64,000 nt of DNA from Anthoceros angustus (taxonomy: Eukaryota > Streptophyta > Anthocerotopsida > Anthocerotales > Anthocerotaceae): assembly GCA_010909165.1 (NCBI GenBank), contig VJWM01000227.1, forward strand, positions 62,001 through 126,000, in the 5' to 3' direction. Below, piece after piece: positions 34,741 through 46,379 of the stretch; position 1 is the stretch's first letter; the number at the start of each line of letters is the position of its first letter. The notes beneath the pieces are model-generated. The model searched no databases, was not told the origin of the DNA, and was given only the letters and a program-made list of their open reading frames with translations. Both the position numbers and the translations under genes were made by a program.

Positions 34741-36458
34741 GTTGTCTTGAATGAGTTCAAGGACTTGATGTCTGATGAGTTATCTCCTTTACCTCCTAGA
34801 AGAATTGAAGATTATGAGATTGATCAGAAGACAGGAAGTACACTGCCTTCAAGAGCATCGTATAGATTGTCGCAGGATGAGCTACAAGGGCTGAAGAGAT
34901 AGATGTCTAGCCCTACTAGCCAAGGGCTATGTAAGAATCTTTAAGTCCCCATTTGGTACGCCAATGTTGTTTACGTGCAAGAAGAATGGAGGATTGAGAT
35001 TTTGCTTGGATTACATAGCACTCAATTAGATTACAGTGAAGAATTCTGATCTTTTGCCAAGCATGGATGATGACAGATTGAGAGGTGCTAAGTATTTCAC
35101 CAAGCTGGATTTAATGGCAGGCTATTACCAGATTCGCATCGTAGAAGGATATGAATACAAGACTATTTGTAGAACAAGGTATGGATCTTTTGAGTTCTTG
35201 GTCATGCCATTTGGACTCACTAATACACCAGCCACATTTCAGGCTCTCAAGAATACTATATTCAAAGATCTGATGGATGAGTGTATTGTGATCTACTTGG
35301 ATGACATCATGATATACAGTTCTACCTTGGAAGAGCATGTCCAATACTTTGAGGAAAGTGTTATAGAAGTTAAGAGCAAATTCTTTGTTCTTAACTAAAA
35401 CAAAGTACTACTTTGTGAAGAAAGAGATAGACTTCCTCGAATTCATTGTCTTTGCGGATGGTATCAGGATAGATTCTGGTAAGGTAAAGGCCATACAGAG
35501 TTGGTTGCCGCCAAAGAATGTGCACGAGGTGTGTATGTTTTTTAGATTGGCTAGCGTATATAGAAGATTTGTACCGATGTTTGCCAAGATTACTGCCCCA
35601 TGAAGTGATCTCTTGAAGAAAGTGAAGGCTTGGAAGTGGGATGGAGATTGTCAAAGGGCATTCGAGTTTCTGAAGTTGAAACTTAACACTACCCCAGTAT
35701 TGGCAATCTATGATCCGAAGAAGGATATAGAAGTATATACTGATGCGTCAAATATTGCAATTGGCGGAGTGCTCATGCAAGAAGGTAGGCCAGTGGCTTA
35801 CAAGTCAAGGAAGCTGCATGAATATGAAAGAAAGTATCCTACTTATGAAAAGGAGATGAATGCTGTCATCAATTGTCTCAAGATTTGAAGACATTATGTT
35901 CTAGGAAGATCTTTTGTGTTGTACACAGACAAAGTAAGCAAGAGCTTTTTTACTATTAGTTGCGACTAAGTGCTAGACAAGCTAGAGGGCAACATTTCCT
36001 AGCAATGTATGATGTGTTTATCAAGTACAAGCAAGGGAAGGAGAATCTCGTGGTAGATACCTTGAGTCTCAAATAGAGTTTGAGTTTAATAACTGCTTTT
36101 ACGTTGAAGAGACCTAAGCTAGCTGCAACACAGCTGGTGATCGAACCAAGGAACACTCTCACACAGATCAAGGAAGCTTATTTGCAAGATCCATTGGTAC
36201 AACATTGGATCAATGAAGTGGAGCGACCGGGATCTAAGTTTAAGCTTAGGGATGGCTTGTTCATGTTCAAGCAAAGCAAGATTTGTGATTCCTGATTCTC
36301 AAGAGTTGAAAAGGAAGCTGCTTGCAGAGTGTCATGATGTGCCAAGTGCAGGTCATCGAGGGATTGACCCAACTTATGAGAAAGTTGAGAAAGCTATTTT
36401 ATTGGCCTAGAATGTATAAGCATTTTGTAGAGTATGTTAAGTCTTGTAACAGCGTCTG
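34741..36458 (+). mobile_element. Ty3/gypsy retrotransposon fragment: reverse transcriptase, RNase H, integrase zinc finger
   Basis: 5'-truncated polyprotein remains. In order: LPPRRIEDYEID and RASYRLSQDEL (start of the RT region); FTKLDLMAGYYQIRI and RYGSFEFLVMPFGLTN; the RT active site YLDD encoded at 35294-35305 (IVIYLDDIMIYSS); the GIRIDSGKVKAIQSW connection; RNase H with YTDASNIAIGGVLMQ and HEYERKYPTYEKEM; and an integrase HHCC region (CHDVPSAGHRGIDPTYEKV, YKHFVEYVKSCNSVC). Stops and frameshifts occur near 34900, 35030, 35395, 35605, 35888 and 36290, so it is dead. There is no gag, protease or 5' LTR. The fragment stops abruptly at 36458, where another element is inserted, and resumes at 38033. 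Confidence 0.9.
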
Positions 36459-38032
36459 TTTAGAAAGGGGTTTCTCCTGAAACCCCTTTGCACACCTGAC
36501 GTGGCGACCCTTTGCACTTGAAAAATCCGCACTATAATCACTTTTGGTATTTCTCTGCGGACATGTCACCCGCAACCTTTTGAATAATTATTTTGATACA
36601 CGTTATTTGAGATTGTAGATTGCAAGCACGTGGCAAAACCTAAAGTCCCATTCTCGTTCGGCTTTTCTTTCAAACTAGACATGCACACAAGAAACTTATG
36701 CGCACTTACATCTAAATGCTTCCAACATCCGCAATCATTGCGGTGTTGGACGATACAAACGCTTAGATTTTTAGGCTTGTAATTGTGCGCACCAACCTTT
36801 CATTCATACCACTCAATCCTAAGACTATACTCTCGCCGAGAATTTTACAGACTTTGTTTCTTAGACATTGGGACAATAATATCTTCGTTGACCTAATGTT
36901 CTTGATCCACATGCGAGAATGAGAGTGGCATGGTCCGCACTTGAGCCGGGCCCACGCCAAACGCCTCAAGATTCAAAAGATGCAAAAGGTTCTCACTACT
37001 AGTTCAAAGTTTTAACCACTAGAAAAAGATGAGGGTTAAGTAAAGATAAGAACATATCCACATTAGGGAGGTGCACAAAAAGGTTGAAAACGTCGAAAGG
37101 AACCCTTTAAAACAAAAAATATCAAAACAAATACAAAATAATTCAAAAATTGTCAATTTTAGGGCAAGTACAGACTTGCCTCAAAAACTGGACTTTTGTG
37201 ATTTTTAAGGGTTTTAAGGGTTTTTAGACTTTTGCTCTTTTTCTTTGATGAACTGTCTGAATGCACTAGGAGGCATGAACCATATGGGTTCATGCTCCTA
37301 GGCCCTTCTTGACCTTGGGTGCGTGCACTTGTGCGTGCACTGGCCTCCTGCCCAGTGCGTGCACTTGTGCGTGCACTGGCCTCCTGCCCAGTGCGTGCAC
37401 TTGTGCGTGCACAGGCCTCCTGCCCAGTGCGTGCACTTGTTCACCCATTGGGCCCCCTAACATGTTTGATGATAACCCGGTACTAGGTCATCACGAAAGA
37501 GACTAAACACCGTAAAGGATAAAAAGGGATAGGGTGTTCTTCGTCGCATTAGGGCATAGGATAGATATATGAGGCGGTCTAGGTGAACCTCCGATGTCTA
37601 CTACTTGTTATTTTGTTGGGAGTTCGGCACATCCTCGGACCTCCAAAAGGACATGTTTCCCCATTAGAAGATTATTTTTGCGTTCTTTTTGCGGTCGTGC
37701 ACAAGTTTGTGCATAAGCGTTGTTTAGACGCGCACTTATGCGCGCCTAGGCCCCTGTATACAAAACATACAAAACCACACAAAATGCGAAACTACGGACA
37801 TGACGAAATTATGGAACAATGAGGTCACTAGCCCTTCATCACACCGACTAAATCGCCATGAACATGAGTACAAGGCGCCAATGCGGTGTAAATGACTCAA
37901 CAGGAAGTGGTGCCGGAGCCGAGAATGCGAACCGATGGATGAACACCTACAAAACCAACAAAACCAAAAGCAACTTCGTGAAATAGGGTTGGGATTTTTC
38001 CAAAACCCTTTGACAGAGAAACCCTTTCTAAA
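36459..38032. mobile_element. 1.57-kb TIR element nested in the gypsy integrase
   Basis: The ends are inverted copies: it begins tttagaaaggggtttctc and ends gagaaaccctttctaaa. The gypsy reading frame is interrupted exactly here (KSCNSVC on the left, CQ...GLLQPLRIPSG on the right). No transposase is evident, so it is probably a non-autonomous DNA transposon. I could not find a clean target-site duplication, so the superfamily is open. Inside are a near-perfect 36-bp palindrome (37266-37301) and a 36-bp tandem repeat. Confidence 0.65.
37319..37440. repeat. 36-bp tandem repeat, three-plus copies
   Basis: The unit gtgcgtgcacttgtgcgtgc plus actggcctcctgccca repeats three times inside the nested element. 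It contains self-complementary gtgcac motifs. Confidence 0.85.
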
Positions 38033-38781
38033 TGTATTGCTTTGTGTAGACTGCCAGGAGGATAATATGGAGTAGACAAATCCGCGAGGTTTGTTGCAAC
38101 CCCTGCGTATTCCAAGTGGGCCTTGGAAAAGTATATCAATGAATTTCATTATACCATTGCCAGCCAATAATGGACACATAGCTATCATAATAATGGTTGA
38201 TAGATTCAGCAAGCAGACACACTTCATCCCTACCAAAAAGCGAGTGAAAGCTTTTGAAGTTGCTCAATTATTCAAGAAGCATGTGTATGTATTACATGGA
38301 CTGCTTATGCAGATTGTGAGTGATAGAGATCCCAGATTCATTACAGAGTTTTGGCAACAGCTTATGAAAGAGCTTAGGAGTGCAATTATGTTTGAGCACA
38401 GTGTACCACCCTGATACAGATGGATCAGCAGAGAGGGTGAAGAGAATCCAAGAAGAATACTTACGACACTATGTACAGATGGACGACCGAGACTAGAGTG
38501 ATCATCTTGAGGATGTAGAGTTTTGTTATAATAACACTGTACATAGCTCCACAGGCTACACACCTTTTCAGATGACAAGTAACGAAGCAATGGACATAGT
38601 TTCTATGTTGAATGCTGGCGTGTTTGAGACAGTAGCAAGAGAACCACGTGAATTCATTGAGCAATTAAGGGCCAGGCATGAAGTTGCTAAGAAGATATTG
38701 GCCAAGGCTCAAGACAGGGAAAATAAGTTTGCTAACAGGCATAGGAAAGAGACAGAGTTTCAAGTAGGTGACAAGGTGTGG
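38033..38781 (+). mobile_element. Ty3/gypsy integrase core, continuation of the element
   Basis: Continues the polyprotein interrupted at 36458: GLLQPLRIPSGPWKSISMNF, IMVDRFSKQTHFIPT, the HGLLMQIVSDRDPRF region, then FWQQLMKEL, and after several frameshifts the segment FANRHRKETEFQVGDKVW. The catalytic Asp-rich core can be followed but is broken (e.g. SISMNF where SMDF is usual, and stops from 38410). It ends at 38781, where a large insertion interrupts the codon run after GDKVW. Confidence 0.85.
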
Positions 38782-39426
38782 GCTACGGACTTCCCTTGGG
38801 GGTTAGGAAATAAGTGGGGTTTTGTTTTTTTCGTAGGTCCGAAGAATAAAATAAGGCGGAAAAGGAGGAATAAGCGGACGGTGCTCGGTGCTCGGAGTAT
38901 ACTCGGACTCGAGTGGAGTAACGGACCGGTACCACCACGACGAGCTACGGATTGCCGGGGAGTATCGGATAAGTCCGGACCCCACTCCGGTCAAAAGCAG
39001 GATAAGTACGCCAGGAAAGTAATTTAGAAGTTGAGTCGTGAGGATGATCGAGCGGCACCACGGACGGCCCCGAGTGGAGGTCGGGCATGCAGCAGCCAGA
39101 CCGAGCTGGGGCCGTTATAGCGGTATTCACGCCCGCGGAGGAGGTTGGGGCGTGGTCCCGAGGCGCGGCGTAAGGTCAGAGTAAGCCATGCAGACCTCTG
39201 GCGATTCTGAGGAAGAGGCACCCCCGCCCATATTTCCAACGCGGCCGACGAGGAGGGTCATTTCTCTGTGCGACCTCGAGACAATTTCGCGTCTCTTGCG
39301 CCGCAACCGCCCTCTGGCGCTATCTCTTGAATGCTCGCATCTGCCGCTCACCGCTGGGGTTGGAGCGTGACGCGAAGGCGCATCGTGCCGCCGATCTCGC
39401 AATCACCAAGAAAGGAGAAGAAGGCG

Positions 39427-39700
39427 ATGGGACCCAAGAAGGCTGCGGAGGTATGGGAGCCATGGAACCTGGTAGAGCGCAACATTGTAACCCGGCGCTA
39501 TCCGGACTTTGGGCCATGGCTGGAGGAGGCGGGAGGATTAGTCGAAGAGTGGCACTTAGACGTGTTCCAGGCTGTCTGGACGTTTGACAGTGTCACCCTG
39601 GTCCGGGAGTTCGCCCGGAAGATGTTGGCAGCGGCCAACAAGGAGGTTCGGTCCAAGAACCTCCGGGAGGATCCCAGGAGGTGGACCTTGAGGTCCCGAG
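39427..39700 (+). CDS. N-terminal part of the insertion's ORF (unknown protein)
   Basis: From an ATG at 39427 the frame reads MGPKKAAEVWEPWNLVERN, then YPDFGPWLEEAGGLVEEWH and FQAVWTFDSVTLVREFARKM. It is an acidic-aromatic sequence with a protein-like pattern of W, F and L residues. It runs into repetitive GC-rich sequence where the frame is lost. I recognise no domain. It may be the start of the coiled-coil protein whose later part is repeated downstream, perhaps a structural (gag-like) or accessory protein of the mobile element. Confidence 0.35.
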
Positions 39701-40534
39701 GCGGCTTACAACCGCCCAACGGAGGAGGTTGGGGCGTGGTCCCGAGGCGGCTTACAACCGCCCAACGAGGAGGTTGGGGCGAGTCCCGAGCCCCTCAAGG
39801 CGAGGGAAAGATAGAGGCGGGCGGCCAACAAGGAGCAGGAGGCGGCGGACAACCAACGGCTGGTTGATGTCGGACCTGCTGGACGGAAGGGTGAGGCGAT
39901 GGCCGGATCATTGTCCATTGGAACTTGCTCACCAAGGTGGATCACCTTGGTGATAATTTGTTGGTGTTCCCGCATGCGTTGCGGTAGAGGCAAGAGGGCG
40001 ATCGGGAAGGATCATCTTGCGGGTTGACGGTGGCCCCTGGTGAGGAGGCGAAGCCACTGCCGTCCGGACTATCCCCATACCGATCCATGTATGGGGACAT
40101 TACGACCTCTGAAGGATGGGGAGGTGGAGCGGGCGCTCGGAAGGGTTGGCGGCCAACAAGGAGCAGGAGGCGGAGCAAAGGCGCCTGAGGTAGAGGCCCG
40201 ACCCCCTAGGGCCAAACGGGTCCGGGAGGAGGGCGGAAGGGATCTGGGACTCCATCGTCTGGACGGACCCCTCACCACCTAGGGAAGTGTGGAAGATATC
40301 CCGCTTCCCTCCTCGTGCCCCACCGGGCAGCAGGAGATGGCCCCGACTCCATACGTCGAACGGACCCCTCACCACCTAGGGAAGTGTGGAAGAGGCGGGG
40401 CAAGAGGCGGAAGACGGTGCCACCCGCCAACGCAGCACCTCGGGCGGTGCCTGTGCCTTTGCCCCTGCCCACGGAGTGGCAAGAGGCTGAAGAGGCGGTG
40501 AGAAGGGCAGAAAGGGACGCCGCTCAAGGAGCAG

Positions 40535-43500
40535 GAGGGCTGTGGGTTGAAGACCCGTGTCGTGGGACACGGTGAGGTCCACATTTACCCTCAATGTCGT
40601 TGTAGTCCTGGGATTCGCTCCCAAGGGAATGGTTTGTGCCAAAAGACGCTATCTTCTATCACTACCAACCTTGCCTAAGCCTCGATCGGACCGCTACCAC
40701 TTACTGCACCTAGCCGCTAACTCAAGACGGAGCAGGAGGCGGCGGAGCAGGTGCGGGCCAGCCATGCCGAGGAGAAGGAAGCCCGCGACAAGGAGATGGA
40801 GGATCTCCGGACTCAGTTGCGCGAGGTGGAGCAACAGCGGCAGGAGATGGAAGACCGCAAGGAGACCCTGGAGCTGCAGCTCCAAGTTACCATTGAGCGG
40901 AATGGTAGGCGTGATCACGATCACGAGAGATAGAGCTCCACCGTCCGGGAGGATCCTGTGAGGTGGAGCGGGCGCCCGGAAAGGGTTGGCGGCCAACAAG
41001 GAGCAGGAGGCGGGGCGTCGCCGAAATGGAGAAGGACTGGGCACCAATGGCGAGTTGCCCGACCGTCTGGAGAGGGAGATGGCGAGCTAAAGGCTAGGAT
41101 GAACGGGGAGCGAGAGATAGAGCGGCTCCGGCTACATTGTTGGGCAGACGGAGGAGGTAAGGCGATGGAACAAGGAGGCGGGGCGTCGCCGAAATGGAGA
41201 AGGACACAGGCGAAATAATCGGGCGAGTTGCCCGACCGTCTGGAGAGGGAGATGGCGGAGCTAAAGGCCAGGATGAACGGGGGAGCGAGAGCACTGGACG
41301 CAGAAAAGAAGCTGCTGGTCCAGTTAAGGAAGGCGGAAGGGGAGCGCTGCGTTATGGCAGGTAAGCTGGCAGCAGAGCGGAAACGACGGGAGCTGGAGCA
41401 AAGTGAGCAACAACAAGCGGTGGAGGTGACCGAGGCGGCCCTGTGGCCCACAAGCCGAGGAGCGAGAAGCCCTCGCCGTCTGGACTATCCCCATACCTGA
41501 TCCATGTATGGGGACATTACGAGCTCCTGAAGGATGGGGAGGTAGAGCGGGCGCTCCGGAAAGGGTTGGCGGCCCTACCAGAAGCAGAGCGGGCAAGGGC
41601 GCCTGAGGGAGAGGCCCGACCCCCTAGGGCCAAACGGTCCGGGAGGAGGACGACTGGGAAGGGATACCGGACTCCATACGTCTGGAGCGGACCCCCTCAC
41701 CACCTAGGGAAGTGTGGGAAGATATCCCGCTTCCTCCTCGTGCCCACTGAGGAGATTGGACCACCAATACCGAGACGGACCCCTCACCACCTAGGGAAGT
41801 GTGGAAGAGGCGGAAGACGGTGCCACCGCCAACGCACGCAATCAAGAGGCGGAAGACGGTGCCACCGCCAACGCAGCACCTCGGGCGGTGCTCAGGTTTT
41901 GCCCCGCCTACGAGTGGCAAGAGGTCAAGAGGCGGTGAGAAGGGCGTAGGGACGCTCAAGGAGCAGGAGGGTGGGTTGAAGACCCGTGTCGTGGGACACG
42001 TGAGGTCCACATTTACCCTCAATGTCGCTAGTCCCGGGATTCGCTCCCAAGGGAATGGTTTGTGCCAAAAGACGCTATCTTCTATCACTACCAACCTTGC
42101 CTAAGCCTCGATCGGACCGCTACCACTTACTGCACCTAGCCGCTAACTCAAGACGGAGCAGGAGGCGGAGCAGTGGCCACCATGCCGAGGAGAAGGAAGC
42201 CCGCGACAAGGAGATGGAGGATCTCGGACTCGATGCGCGAGGTGGAGCAACAAATGGAGATGGAAGACCGCAAGGAGACTCGAGCTGCAGCCCAAGTTAC
42301 CATTGAGCGGAATGGTAATCTGCAGGCGTGATCACGGATCACGAGAGATAGAGCTCCTCCTGCTGACGGAGGAGGTAAGGCGATGGAACAAGGAGCAGGA
42401 CGTCGCCGAAATGGAGAAGGACCTGGACGAAGCACGCAATCGGGCAGAGTTGCCCGACCGTCTGGAGAGGGAGATGGCGGAGCTAAAGGCCAGGATGAAC
42501 GGGGGAGCGAGAGCACTGGACGCAGAAAAGAAGCTGCTGGTCCAGTTAAGGAAGGCGGAAGGGGAGCGCGTTATGGCGTAAGCCGGGCAGCAGAGCGAAA
42601 CGACGGAGCCGGAGCAAAGTGAGCAACAACAAGCGGTGGAGGTGACCGAGGCGGCCCTTGTGGCCTCGCGAGATTCGCCCGACTCACCGCCGAACTCGGG
42701 GGAGATGGTCCAAGAAGCCGGACAAGACGCTCCCGAGCACCAATGGCGAAAGGAGTATCGGGTGCTCCGGCACATGTGGAAGAGGCAATCCAAAGAATTG
42801 ACTCGGATTTTGCCTACTACCACGCGGAGCTCCTTAAGGCATTGAAGCCTCGGCCCGCTACAAGCAGACGGACCCGGAAGGCTCAAGGGATGAAGGACAT
42901 GGGGATGACGGGGACCCTAGTGGCCTGCTTTGGAGACGACGGCAATGGAGAAGAGCCTCGAGAAGGGACGCCGCTCAAGGAGCAGGAGGGTGGGTTGAAG
43001 ACCCGTGTCGTGGGACACGTGAGGTCCACATTTACCCTCAATGTCGTAGTCCCGGGATTCGCTCCCAAGGGAATGGTTTGTGCCAAAAGACGCTATCTTC
43101 TATCACTACCAACCTTGCCTAAGCTCGGATCGGACCGCTACCACTTCGCACCTAGCCGCTAACTCAAGACGGAGCAGGAGGCGGAGCAGTGGCCACCATG
43201 CCGAGGAGAAGGAAGCCCGCGACAAGGAGATGGAGGATCTCCGGACTCAGTTGCGCGAGGTGGAGCAACAAATGGAGATGGAAGACCGCAAGGAGACCCT
43301 CGAGCTGCAGCTCCAAGTTACCATTGAGCGGAATGGTAATCTGCAGGCGTGATCACGATCACGAGAGATAGAGCTCCTCCTGCTGACGGAGGAGGTAAGG
43401 CGATGGAACAAGGAGCGTGACGCCGCCGAAATGGAGAAGGACTCGAAGCACGCACGGGCAGAGTTGCCCGACCGTCTGAGAGGGAGATGGAGCTAAAGGC

Positions 43501-43990
43501 TAGGATGAACGGGGAGCGAGAGCACCGGACGCAAAAGAAGCCGCTGGTCTAGTTAAGGAAGGCGGAAGGGGAGCGCGTTATGGCGGTGGCAGCCGGCGGA
43601 AACGACGGAGCCGGAGCAAAGTGAGCAACAACAAGCGGTGGAGGTGACCGAGGCGGCCCTTGTGGCCTCGCGAGATTCGCCCGACTCACTGCCGAACTCG
43701 GGGAGATGGTCCAAGAAGCCGGACAAGACGCTCCCGAGCACCAATGGCGAAGGAGTATCGGGTGCTCCGGCACATGTGGAAGAGGCAATCCAAAGAATTG
43801 ACTCGGATTTTGCCTACTACCACGCGGAGCTCCTTAAGGCATTGAAGCCTCGGCCCGCTACAAGCAGACGGACCCGGAAGGCTCAAGGGATGAAGGACAT
43901 GGGGATGACGGGGACCCTAGTGGCCTGCTTTGGAGACGACGGCAATGGGAGAAGAGCCTCGAGAAGGGACGCGCCAATACAACGGACCTC
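40535..43990 (+). repeat. Three tandem copies of a 1.0-1.4-kb block with coiled-coil coding remnants
   Basis: The anchor sequence gaggtccacatttaccctca ... gggaatggtttgtgccaaaa occurs at about 40574, 42000 and 43019. Each is followed by the same order of segments: a Glu/Arg-rich heptad-type coding stretch (EEKEARDKEMEDLRTQLREV), then LERELAELKARMN-like, LDAEKKLLVQLRKAEGER and a segment with HMWKRQSKELTRI. The copies differ mainly by small indels, so no single frame spans a block. The encoded protein would be a long coiled coil. I cannot assign a family. Confidence 0.7.
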
Positions 43991-45245
43991 AGGGTAAGTC
44001 CACCGCCACCTGTCCGGGAGGATAGAGAGGGGCCCCGAAGGCGCCAAGCCAACCCGACCCAAGACAAGGGTCGGTGGGTAGGGATGAGGGCCCAGCAGTA
44101 AGGGGTCCGCAGATAAGGGGTCCGGAGCTTGGGGACCGGACCCCGATAATAAGTTCGGACCCTTAGGTCCGAACCCCAGAGATGAGACCGACCCCGAGGT
44201 CCGGACTCAGAACAAGGCAGACTCAAGTGCGACTGAGTCGAGACCGACCCCGAGGTCCGGACTCGGGGAAGCAAGGAGGAGTCCCTCCGACTTACCGGGG
44301 AGCCACGGTCTACCGGGAGGGGACCCACCGGGGCTGGGGAAGACGTTGTGGTAACTCGGCCGCCGACCGCCGAGCCCAACCTCGATGTGATTCCGGAAGG
44401 GAAGGGGTCCCGCCCGCAAATCATCCGATTGCGCCGCAACTGCTGTGACGGAGATTGGACCACCAATACCGAGACGGAACCTGTGACCTTCCTGTGCCCA
44501 CCGCGAAGGAGATAGGAGGAAGGGAATAGGATGGTAGGCGGCCGATTAGGGCGCATCGGGCTGGCCACCACTGTAATAGGGTGTAATAAAGACGCCGACT
44601 TGGGCGTAGTATAAGAGGGCCGAGGCGCTCAATAAATCATCTTCTTGGTGTTGATGCCGCTTGAGACCTTGTGTGTCTTCATGCTAACGTGAGTCCCGAG
44701 TCATGGGTGCACGACAACCCGGAGAGATCGATCAAGGTCCCGTGACGGACCCTAACGTGTGGTGGTGTGTGCGGGGAAGGCGGCGGGGACCCGTGTTCGC
44801 CTCAGCGCCCCCGAGCCGGACCGAACGTGTGAGCCGGAGGAACTCCGGGAGGGCGTGCAGAGCCCGGACGGAGAGGCCCGGTTGAGCAACGGAGGAGGTC
44901 CGGACTGTGTAGCCACTTGCGTTCTTTTCCAAGGTTGATGAGCGTAGTGAGAGTGATGAGAGGAACGGACTAAAGGAACGAGTGACGTGCGGGAACGATA
45001 CGGACGCAAACGGGTCCTTAAACGTTTGGCCACACCGGGCCTGTTCGGTGAACGTTATGAGTAGTTAGACGCAAAACGACGATTGCGTGTGTTAAAGTTG
45101 AGCGGACGCAAAGTAAGGTGAGAATCGGTTGAAACGCGGCAAACGGAGCTTATCATTCTCTCGGGAACGGACTCCTTACTACAACGACACGGGATTGTGC
45201 GCGCCCGGCTGGCCGTCAGCGAAAGTCGCGCCACACAAGGTGTGG

Positions 45246-45653
45246 TTGAGATTGAAGAATTTCCCACTACCACAAGGGTTGACCTCAAAGTTCAGGCCTA
45301 AGTTTGGAGGACCTTTCATAGTTCTGAAGCGCATTGGAGATGTGGCTTACAAACTACAACTGCTTGAATGGATCTTCTCTCTTAATATGTTTCATGTCTC
45401 TTTGTTGAAACTATTTATGATTTCAAAAGAGAATGAGGATATGAACAGGAAGGATTATGTCATCCTGGTTCAACATAGTCATGGTTTGCAAGAGATTGTT
45501 GAATTCCAAGCAAAGAGAGAAGCGCTTGTTGTTCGTGGTAATGTACCAGAGTATCTCGTAAAACTTCGTGGTTATGCAAATCCTATCTGCGTTTCACTTG
45601 AAGATGTGCAACAAGGATCATGGATGATCTTGCGTTACACTGGAGGTCATTGA
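45246..45653 (+). mobile_element. Ty3/gypsy integrase C-terminus with chromodomain-like tail
   Basis: The last part of the polyprotein interrupted at 38781. It shows FRPKFGGPFIVLKRIGDVAY and the FHVSLLK motif typical of the integrase C-terminal region, then EALVVRGNVPEYLVKLRGY ... SLEDV, a chromodomain-like module as in chromoviruses, and a stop at 45651-45653. A purine-rich tract (ttgagggagaggg, about 45667) follows just before the LTR, as expected for a polypurine tract. Confidence 0.85.
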
Positions 45654-45687
45654 GGACAATGACATTTGAGGGAGAGGGTAATAATAT

Positions 45688-46250
45688 TGGTGAAATAAGG
45701 TAGAAAAGTGAAAAATTAAAAGAGATAAAAAGCTAATTAGTAGTTGCCCTGTTAAGAAGATGCATGTGTTGCATGCTTCATGCAATCTCCTAGAGAGGAA
45801 TTGCTACAGCCACTAATGAAAATTGCTACAACCACTAATGAAAATTGCTACAGCCACTAATGAAAAGTTGCCTAGAGAGGACTCTTAGTGATCAGTGGTC
45901 TTACCTAGAGAGGACTCTTAGTGATCAGTAGTCTTGCCTAGAGAGGACTCTTAGTAATTAGTGGTCTATAAGAATCCCTTGAGTTAGCAGCAGGCTAGTT
46001 GAGGTTAGGCTGTGGAATATATAAGGGCTAGAGCAAGGGCTTTGGGGACACTCATTTTTGAGAGAGCGGGGAAGTGTGCATTGCAAGCCTTGTGTTAAGG
46101 GAGAGTTGTGGAGAGCTTAGCTAGTGAGCTTGTCGTTGAGTCAAGGGCAGTAGCCAGTTGGGCGTAGATAGCCAGACTCAAGTGTATATTTTATCAATAA
46201 AAGCAGCACCTCCTCTGCCCCTCACTACGCGGCCAGTAAAGAAGGGACAA
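45688..46250 (+). repeat. 3' LTR of the gypsy element
   Basis: Starts with tggtgaaataaggtag directly after the polypurine tract. It contains a TATA box (atatataagggc, about 46017), a polyadenylation signal (caataaaagc, about 46195) and internal repeats: attgctacagccactaatga three times (45800-45865) and cctagagaggactcttagtg three times (about 45845-45960). The right edge is approximate. Confidence 0.75.
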
Positions 46251-46379
46251 GCACTGGTTTCCTAGCATTCCAAGATCTCACCAATTCACTCCACAAGAGA
46301 CTTGCACGATTCTCAACGCTCTCAACCTCGCGATGCAGCAATAGGCTCTAAGTAGCCCGTTGTCCACTAACGACTCGCA

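Larger units (their letters stand above)
38782..45234. mobile_element. 6.45-kb GC-rich insertion flanked by an 11-bp duplication, class uncertain
   Basis: The gypsy frame reads ...VGDKVW up to 38781 and resumes KVWLRLKNFPLPQG at 45235. The string acaaggtgtgg occurs at 38771-38781 and at 45235-45245, an 11-bp target-site duplication. Removing 38782-45245 rejoins the gypsy frame exactly. The insert is GC-rich, unlike the host element. It carries coiled-coil-type coding remnants and three internal copies of a 1-1.4-kb block. Near the right side there is tataagagggcc and aataaatcatc at about 44610-44640. Its termini are only weakly inverted (gctacggacttcc versus gtggcgcgacttt). An 11-bp duplication suggests a Mutator-like element; a large retrotransposon derivative is the alternative. 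Confidence 0.7.

Noticed and set aside
36448-38042. A target-site duplication for the nested TIR element (tta/taa or tg)
   Set aside because: The candidate strings are not identical on both sides, so no TSD is claimed.
43858-44571. 237-codon minus-strand Arg/Ser/Pro-rich frame in the GC-rich insertion
   Set aside because: GC-rich DNA keeps frames open by chance, there is no domain, and the coiled-coil signal is on the other strand.
38779-45236. Reading the 6.45-kb insertion as an LTR retrotransposon with TG...CA ends
   Set aside because: A TG/CA edge can be drawn, but I see no matching direct LTRs at the two ends, and the 11-bp duplication is too long. Left as uncertain, not excluded.
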